A program made the position numbers and the translations under genes. From an uncultured Clostridium sp. (GTDB taxonomy: Bacteria > Bacillota > Clostridia > UBA1212 > UBA1255): a DNA stretch of 9,537 nt. Under the pieces are notes generated by a model. The model searched no databases. It was given only the letters and a program-made list of their open reading frames with translations, and was not told the origin of the DNA. The DNA lies in assembly GCA_900555605.1 (NCBI GenBank), contig USLW01000054.1, forward strand, positions 1 to 9,537, written 5' to 3'. This document shows, one piece after another, positions 6,019 to 9,537 of the stretch (position 1 is its first letter; each line of letters begins with the position of its first letter).

Positions 6019-7188
6019 TTATGCAAGCATAATCTCTTTGACGGAAATGCGCTTGATCTTTTCCGCGTAGAAATACATGGTCCCCTCGTATAATACTGCA
6101 AAAGATACAAGTGAAAGCATCATTGCAGGAAAGTCAAAACCGTATTCCGGCACATTTTCAATCTCCCGAAAGACTATGGAAACCATAATTTTCAGCAAAA
6201 TGTATTGATAGAAGCTTCCAACCAAAAAGCCGATATACGCAGCCGGCCGATAACCTCCCAGGATCGCCCGGCAACATGCGCCATGACTATAGCCGAACAC
6301 GCGCATCATTGCAACGGTTTTTGTATGATCATGAATCACTGCTGTAACGGCCAGAAAAAGTGTCGTACAGGCCAGGATCAGACCGATTAAAATAATTATT
6401 ACGGCCATCATCGGGCTGGCCAATTCATTCATGCCAAAAGACATCTGCGTCATAGAGGAAAAACAGAACGATGCAAAGGCAATAAAAAACACAAGCGTCT
6501 TTCTGCTGCTTAGCGTACTTCTCTTCAGCTCCTCCACAAACGGGCGTTCAGTATCCCGCCGCGCTTTCAGCCTCTTTACTTTGCCCGCTGCCTGCTGCCG
6601 CTCCTGCAGCAGCTCTAAAACAGGACGCTTCAGCTTTCGATAAGCGTAAATGATTGCAAGACCTGAGAAAAATGCCGCCGGCAGTAAAATCAAATACACG
6701 GCAAGCATAGGATGAAAATGTGCCGAAAATTCCGGAAGTATTTGATCTGCATTCTGTACAGCGTAAAAGGAAGGCATCAAAAGAAACGCACCGGAAAAGC
6801 CAAAGGCAGCACCAATCAAAACGCTGGAGCCGAATACCCAAAACCTTTTTGCGATATAAAAGGCTGAATATCCGATTGCTTTCAAGATACCGAGCTCCTT
6901 TTTATGCACATCGATATCATGTTTTATATAAAACAGCAGCATGATGACAGATGTAGCCAACAGACAGCCGCCGCTGACTGCACTGACAATTCTGCCTGTG
7001 GAAACCTGCGCCTGATAATACAGCATGGCGTTCTCTGTGACCACTTTATCGCGGATCGCGGCAATATCTATATTATAATTCAAAAACAGCGTACAAACAA
7101 ATACCGCGCAGCAGACAATAATCATAATTCCTATCAGCTTTGCCGTGTCTTTGATTCCTACGATCATACCGTTACCATCCGATCTCAT
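6019..7188 (-). CDS. FtsX-like ABC transporter permease
   Basis: This is the membrane subunit of an ABC transporter of the MacB/FtsX (type VII) kind, partner of the ATPase encoded just upstream. The 389 residues show about eight hydrophobic segments (near 18-36, 66-88, 115-138, 161-183, 231-250, 259-284, 315-337, 354-375) in two repeated halves. Each half has a coupling-helix motif: ELGILKAIGYS (98-108) and TVAMMRVFGYS (291-301). A basic linker (190-230) separates them. There is no large extracellular domain, unlike MacB. The first ATG (7188) lies 17 bases inside the ATPase gene; an in-frame ATG at 7167 (residue 8), just after the ATPase stop, is a plausible alternative. Neither has a strong ribosome binding site, so coupling is likely. 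Substrate unknown; exporter or envelope-stress role inferred from family. Confidence 0.88.
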   Translation of the reverse strand: MRSDGNGMIVGIKDTAKLIGIMIIVCCAVFVCTLFLNYNIDIAAIRDKVVTENAMLYYQAQVSTGRIVSAVSGGCLLATSVIMLLFYIKHDIDVHKKELGILKAIGYSAFYIAKRFWVFGSSVLIGAAFGFSGAFLLMPSFYAVQNADQILPEFSAHFHPMLAVYLILLPAAFFSGLAIIYAYRKLKRPVLELLQERQQAAGKVKRLKARRDTERPFVEELKRSTLSSRKTLVFFIAFASFCFSSMTQMSFGMNELASPMMAVIIILIGLILACTTLFLAVTAVIHDHTKTVAMMRVFGYSHGACCRAILGGYRPAAYIGFLVGSFYQYILLKIMVSIVFREIENVPEYGFDFPAMMLSLVSFAVLYEGTMYFYAEKIKRISVKEIMLA

Positions 7189-7861
7189 AAGCGCTTTTCC
7201 GTGACGGATTCACGCAGATATCCGTAATCTTACCGCTGTTCATTTTAACAACGGTATTGGCCATGTCTGCAATATTCTGGTTATGCGTTACCATCACAGC
7301 AGTAAAATGATACTCCTTTTGCAGCCGGCAAATATAATCGAGCACCTGCCGGCCGGTTTGCTCATCTAAAGCACCGGTCGGCTCGTCAAGGAATAATATC
7401 TTTGGTTTTTTCGCCAAGGCTCTGGCTACAGAAACCCTTTGCTGCTCACCGCCGCTTAATTCACTTGGATACTTGTGCAGCTTATCATGCAGCCCGACCG
7501 CTTCAATAATCGCTCTGTAATCGCGGTTTTCTGCCAGATCCGCACCCATTTTAACATTCTTCTCAACGTTCATGTGCGCGAGGAGATAATACTGCTGAAA
7601 GACAAAACCGATATTATGTTTCCGGAAGTCTGTCAGAGCAGCCTCGGAGAGCTTTGTAATGTCATGCATATCATATAGAATCTGCCCGCTGTCCGGACGC
7701 TCAAGTCCTGAAAGGATATTTAAAAGCGTAGACTTTCCGGAACCCGAGGCGCCTAAAACCACCATAAAATCGCCATCGTGTATTTTCAGATCAATCCCCC
7801 TTAACACCGGATACGCATTTTTCCCGCCATATGATTTTGTAATATTACAAGCCTCGATCAT
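7172..7861 (-). CDS. ABC transporter ATP-binding protein (MacB/LolD type)
   Basis: The cytoplasmic ATPase energises the FtsX permease encoded next to it. The 229 residues hold a complete set of motifs: Walker A GASGSGKST (37-45), Q-loop Q89 (FVFQQ), signature LSGGEQQ (135-141), Walker B ILFLDEPT (155-162), D-loop GALD (163-166) and switch histidine H193 (VTHN). The close match to LolD/MacB-type ATPases fits the FtsX-fold partner. The ATG follows the tetR stop after one base (TAAAATG), with a GGCGGG-like ribosome binding site inside tetR, so the two are in one operon and probably coupled. The 3' end overlaps the permease start. Confidence 0.96.
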   Translation of the reverse strand: MIEACNITKSYGGKNAYPVLRGIDLKIHDGDFMVVLGASGSGKSTLLNILSGLERPDSGQILYDMHDITKLSEAALTDFRKHNIGFVFQQYYLLAHMNVEKNVKMGADLAENRDYRAIIEAVGLHDKLHKYPSELSGGEQQRVSVARALAKKPKILFLDEPTGALDEQTGRQVLDYICRLQKEYHFTAVMVTHNQNIADMANTVVKMNSGKITDICVNPSRKSAYEIGW

Positions 7862-7862
7862 T

Positions 7863-8456
7863 TTATCTGCCCGCCTTTATTTCTTTCAGCTGTCCCGTAA
7901 AAATTTCCGTCAGCATTTCCGAAATCGTCACTTTGCTGAAGCTGCACATTTTTGTTGCGCATAATACTGCAAGGCCATGGGTATAGACCCATAAATGCCT
8001 GTACAGCCGGTCTGTTTCTGTATCATCTAATGCGTAGGCCTGCTGGAGCGCACTGCGTATCTGTGTATAATTTTCTTCAATAAGGGGCAGCACTTCTTTC
8101 ACATCCGGACTGCCCGTTTGCTCGGTCATAACGCCCGTTTGCTCGGTCATAAATAAAAGCTGAAATAACTTTGCCTCTTTGGAAGCAAACTCAATATACT
8201 GCATTCCAACGCCTTTAAACGCAGGCACCTGCGCCAAACCCGTCTGCACATATTTTTTGTAGCATGCTTTCGCAGCCTTGATTACTTCCTGCTGTACCTC
8301 TTCCATGCTTTTAAATACCGTAAAAATCGGCCTTGCCGAGCTGGCGAGCTTTGTCCCCAGCGCTCTGGCGGTCAGGGCGGAGAATCCGTCCGCTCTAACA
8401 ATGCCCAATGCGGCAGACACAATCTCCTCTTTTGTAAATTTCGCTTTCGGCGGCAT
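7863..8456 (-). CDS. TetR family transcriptional regulator, autoregulator of the ABC operon
   Basis: The 197-residue product has a TetR N-terminal DNA-binding domain (about 6-52): KEEIVSAALGIVRADGF, then a helix-turn-helix region TARALGTKLASSARPIFTVF. A helical ligand/dimer domain follows. TetR proteins usually repress their own operon and release DNA on binding a ligand. It is the first gene of a three-gene operon and has a strong ribosome binding site (GGGAG on the minus strand, 8465-8469) 8 bases from the ATG. A 42-bp inverted repeat overlaps its promoter. Unusually, residues 103-108 and 110-115 are an exact repeat (MTEQTG), from a 21-bp in-frame DNA duplication. The ligand cannot be predicted. 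Confidence 0.92.
   Translation of the reverse strand: MPPKAKFTKEEIVSAALGIVRADGFSALTARALGTKLASSARPIFTVFKSMEEVQQEVIKAAKACYKKYVQTGLAQVPAFKGVGMQYIEFASKEAKLFQLLFMTEQTGVMTEQTGSPDVKEVLPLIEENYTQIRSALQQAYALDDTETDRLYRHLWVYTHGLAVLCATKMCSFSKVTISEMLTEIFTGQLKEIKAGR
8112..8152. repeat. 21-bp tandem duplication inside tetR
   Basis: The same 20 bases (beginning GCCCGTTTGCTCGG on the plus strand) occur at 8112-8131 and 8133-8152, period 21. The duplication keeps frame and doubles MTEQTG in the effector domain. Identity without silent differences suggests a recent event. Confidence 0.9.
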
Positions 8457-8476
8457 ATCAAAGTCTCCCTTTTTCT

Positions 8477-8518
8477 AAAACAACAGATTTAAAACATTTG
8501 TTTTAAATCTGTTGTTTT
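8477..8518. promoter_or_regulatory. operator: perfect 19-4-19 inverted repeat upstream of tetR
   Basis: The left arm (8477-8495, AAAACAACAGATTTAAAAC) and the right arm (8500-8518) are exact reverse complements around ATTT. The repeat begins right next to the -10 box of the tetR promoter and covers the expected start site near 8512. This is the geometry expected for repression by a TetR dimer or pair of dimers. Its AT-rich hairpin could also form in the RNA. Confidence 0.85.
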
Positions 8519-8546
8519 ATTATACGCCTGTTCCGAAAAAATGCAA
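8519..8546 (-). promoter_or_regulatory. promoter of the tetR-ABC-permease operon
   Basis: On the minus strand, TTGCAT (8546-8541), a 16-base spacer and TATAAT (8524-8519). The start would be near 8512, inside the operator, so bound repressor would block initiation. Confidence 0.82.
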
Positions 8547-8557
8547 GTACGCTGTAC

Positions 8558-8588
8558 AAAAAAAGACGGCAGTTATATATGCCGTCTT
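8558..8588 (-). terminator. intrinsic terminator after the ECF S-component gene
   Basis: A 9-bp stem AAGACGGCA / TGCCGTCTT (8563-8571 with 8580-8588, 8-nt loop) is followed on the minus strand by a run of T (complement of A8558-A8564). It starts about 30 bases past the gene stop and separates the gene from the tetR promoter. A weaker T-rich tail exists on the plus strand. Confidence 0.9.
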
Positions 8589-8618
8589 CTTTATACAGGT
8601 TATGTGCATTTGTGTCTT

Positions 8619-9251
8619 TTATCCGCGTCCCTTAGAACGAAAATATCCGCCGATACCTTCACATAGCGCAGTACCGATCACAAGACAAGCCGCCGCCTCA
8701 ATCAGTCCGTTTACGCCAACCAGCCCCGCTAAAAATGCAAGCACCGATTTTCCGCCCTGCATATTTAAAATATATTCCGTACGGCCAAACAGCAAAATCA
8801 GCCCGGTCATAAAAAATAACGTATTCAGCAGTGCGCCGCTGAGACTTGATACCGCGTACGAGACATGCCGCATCGCGGTTTTCTGTTTAGGAAAGCTTCT
8901 GAAAATCACGCCCGCAAGGAGTCCCATCAAAATGCGCGGAACGATACAAAGGACTGCCGTCAAATACGGATTGACGGAAAGCAGCGCCGCACCGAACGGA
9001 CTCGGAACAGCACCGACACCTACGCATTGCAGAAAGCTGGTCAGCCCGAATATGCCGCCTAAAAAGGCGCCGGCTTTAGGCCCTAAAAAGATCGCGCCGA
9101 TTACCACCGGAATCTGCAGAAATGTGATTTCGACAACGCCGGCCTTCAAATACCCGATGGGCGTAAAGGTCAGCAATGCGATAATCGCCACAAGTACGGC
9201 CAGCTGTACCATCTTGTGGACATCCGAAAATAAACCGTTCTTTCTCTTCAT
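8619..9251 (-). CDS. ECF transporter S component (substrate-binding membrane subunit)
   Basis: S components are small membrane proteins that bind a vitamin or similar micronutrient and work with a shared EcfT and two EcfA ATPases (group II), which are not in this window. The 210 residues form about six hydrophobic segments. The run PIGYLKAGVVEITFLQIPVV then IGAIFLGPKAGAFLGGIFGLTSF (about 31-73) is characteristic of the PF12822-type S components that include folate, pantothenate and related transporters. NPYLTAVLCIVPRILMGLLAG (94-114) also fits this group. AGGAGG is 9 bases from the ATG. The gene has its own promoter and terminator, so it is a single-gene unit. Pantothenate (PanT-like) is a reasonable guess given coaX nearby, but the substrate cannot be read from sequence alone. 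Confidence 0.87.
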   Translation of the reverse strand: MKRKNGLFSDVHKMVQLAVLVAIIALLTFTPIGYLKAGVVEITFLQIPVVIGAIFLGPKAGAFLGGIFGLTSFLQCVGVGAVPSPFGAALLSVNPYLTAVLCIVPRILMGLLAGVIFRSFPKQKTAMRHVSYAVSSLSGALLNTLFFMTGLILLFGRTEYILNMQGGKSVLAFLAGLVGVNGLIEAAACLVIGTALCEGIGGYFRSKGRG

Positions 9252-9307
9252 ATGAAATTACCTCCTGCTGTTGTTCTGTAAAGATACAACGCAAAATTAT
9301 TTTTCAG

Positions 9308-9329
9308 CACCGAGCCTGATGGTTCGATG
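9308..9329 (-). other. hairpin at the 5' end of the S-component mRNA
   Basis: On the minus strand CATCGAACC (9329-9321) pairs with GGCTCGGTG (9316-9308) with one A-C mismatch, loop ATCA. It would begin about 3 bases after the predicted start, so it may stabilise the mRNA. No T-run follows, so it is not a terminator. I could not match it to a known riboswitch. Confidence 0.45.
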
Positions 9330-9338
9330 TCTTTGGCT

Positions 9339-9367
9339 ATCTTATCACGACGCAGTCCGGTATGCAA
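9339..9367 (-). promoter_or_regulatory. promoter of the ECF S-component gene
   Basis: On the minus strand, TTGCAT (9367-9362), a 17-base spacer and TAAGAT (9344-9339) with an extended TGA. The start near 9332 gives a leader of about 80 bases before the ATG at 9251. Confidence 0.7.
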
Positions 9368-9537
9368 GCGGAAAATGTAAAAACAGTCCTCGGCCCTTTC
9401 CATTCCTTTTCTGCCGCAGCCGCTATGCACACGGGACAGGGCCTGCTGCATAATTTATCTACGGAGGCATTTCTGATCCTTCCAGTTCCGCTTTGTTGCA
9501 GAGTCCGAAAGGAAATCGCAGATATTGCCGGCTGCTG
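9368..9537. other. window end with no supported gene
   Basis: A frame on the plus strand stays open from 9320 to the end, and two minus-strand frames are open in part. None has a ribosome binding site or a recognisable family pattern. GGCCCT and AGGGCC lie about 45 bases apart as an inverted repeat (9393-9398 and 9438-9443). This may be the distal leader or the end of a gene beyond the window. Confidence 0.4.

Noticed and set aside
8477..8518. the tetR inverted repeat read as a terminator
   Set aside because: Although T-rich on the plus strand, no plus-strand gene precedes it. Its position over the tetR start site fits an operator much better.
8512..9255. 247-codon plus-strand ORF opposite the S-component gene
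   Set aside because: It is antisense to a clear membrane-protein gene, begins in the tetR operator, and is Pro/Ser/Thr-rich as expected of a shadow frame.
9248..9451. 67-codon minus-strand ORF whose TGA overlaps the S-component ATG (ATGA)
   Set aside because: It has no ribosome binding site, contains the predicted promoter and leader hairpin, and its product resembles no family. The ATGA overlap alone is weak evidence.
9320..9537. plus-strand frame open to the window end (ATG at 9362 or 9425)
   Set aside because: No ribosome binding site before either ATG, unfamiliar residue pattern, and it overlaps the minus-strand promoter. It could be revisited with downstream sequence.

Overview
The window reads as a chromosomal segment of a low-to-mid GC Firmicute, most likely class Clostridia. 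The reasons are consensus sigma-A-type promoters, AGGAG/GGAGG ribosome binding sites, RNase J, a type III pantothenate kinase, a solo ECF-transporter S subunit, and a TetR/ABC/FtsX cassette of clostridial type. No rRNA, insertion sequence, phage gene or CRISPR array is visible.

Layout, plus strand, left half: the 3' end of dxs (isoprenoid precursor synthesis) overlaps tlyA (rRNA 2'-O-methyltransferase). Next come a PII-like signalling protein and a single-domain CPA2 cation:proton antiporter, ended by an intrinsic terminator near 2800. The antiporter reading frame is broken by one base at a tandem GGCG-GGCG repeat (1730-1737); removing one copy restores a 400-residue protein. A non-coding stretch with 20-nt-period repeats leads into a complete one-gene unit for tRNA-Gln(CUG), with promoter, leader hairpin, tRNA with encoded CCA, and terminator. 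RNase J (576 aa) follows with its own promoter and terminator. Then comes a CoaX-family protein that lacks the usual first-motif Asp and the Arg of the GADR motif.

Layout, minus strand, right half: a three-gene operon tetR - ABC ATPase - FtsX permease runs from about 8512 down to 6019, converging on coaX with 7 bp between stop codons. Its promoter is overlapped by a perfect 19-4-19 inverted repeat, the evident TetR operator. The tetR gene carries an in-frame 21-bp tandem duplication. Upstream, also on the minus strand, is an ECF S-component gene (PF12822-like, possibly pantothenate) with its own promoter and a strong terminator. The last ~170 bases of the window hold no gene I can support.

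How the genes fit together: the PII-like protein plus antiporter look like a regulated ion/pH homeostasis pair. The tetR operon looks like an autoregulated efflux or envelope-stress exporter. CoaX and the S component could both concern pantothenate/CoA, but they are in separate transcription units. Nothing here is a clearly new multi-gene system. The best leads are the PII-like/antiporter pair with its slippage-type frameshift and the non-canonical CoaX.
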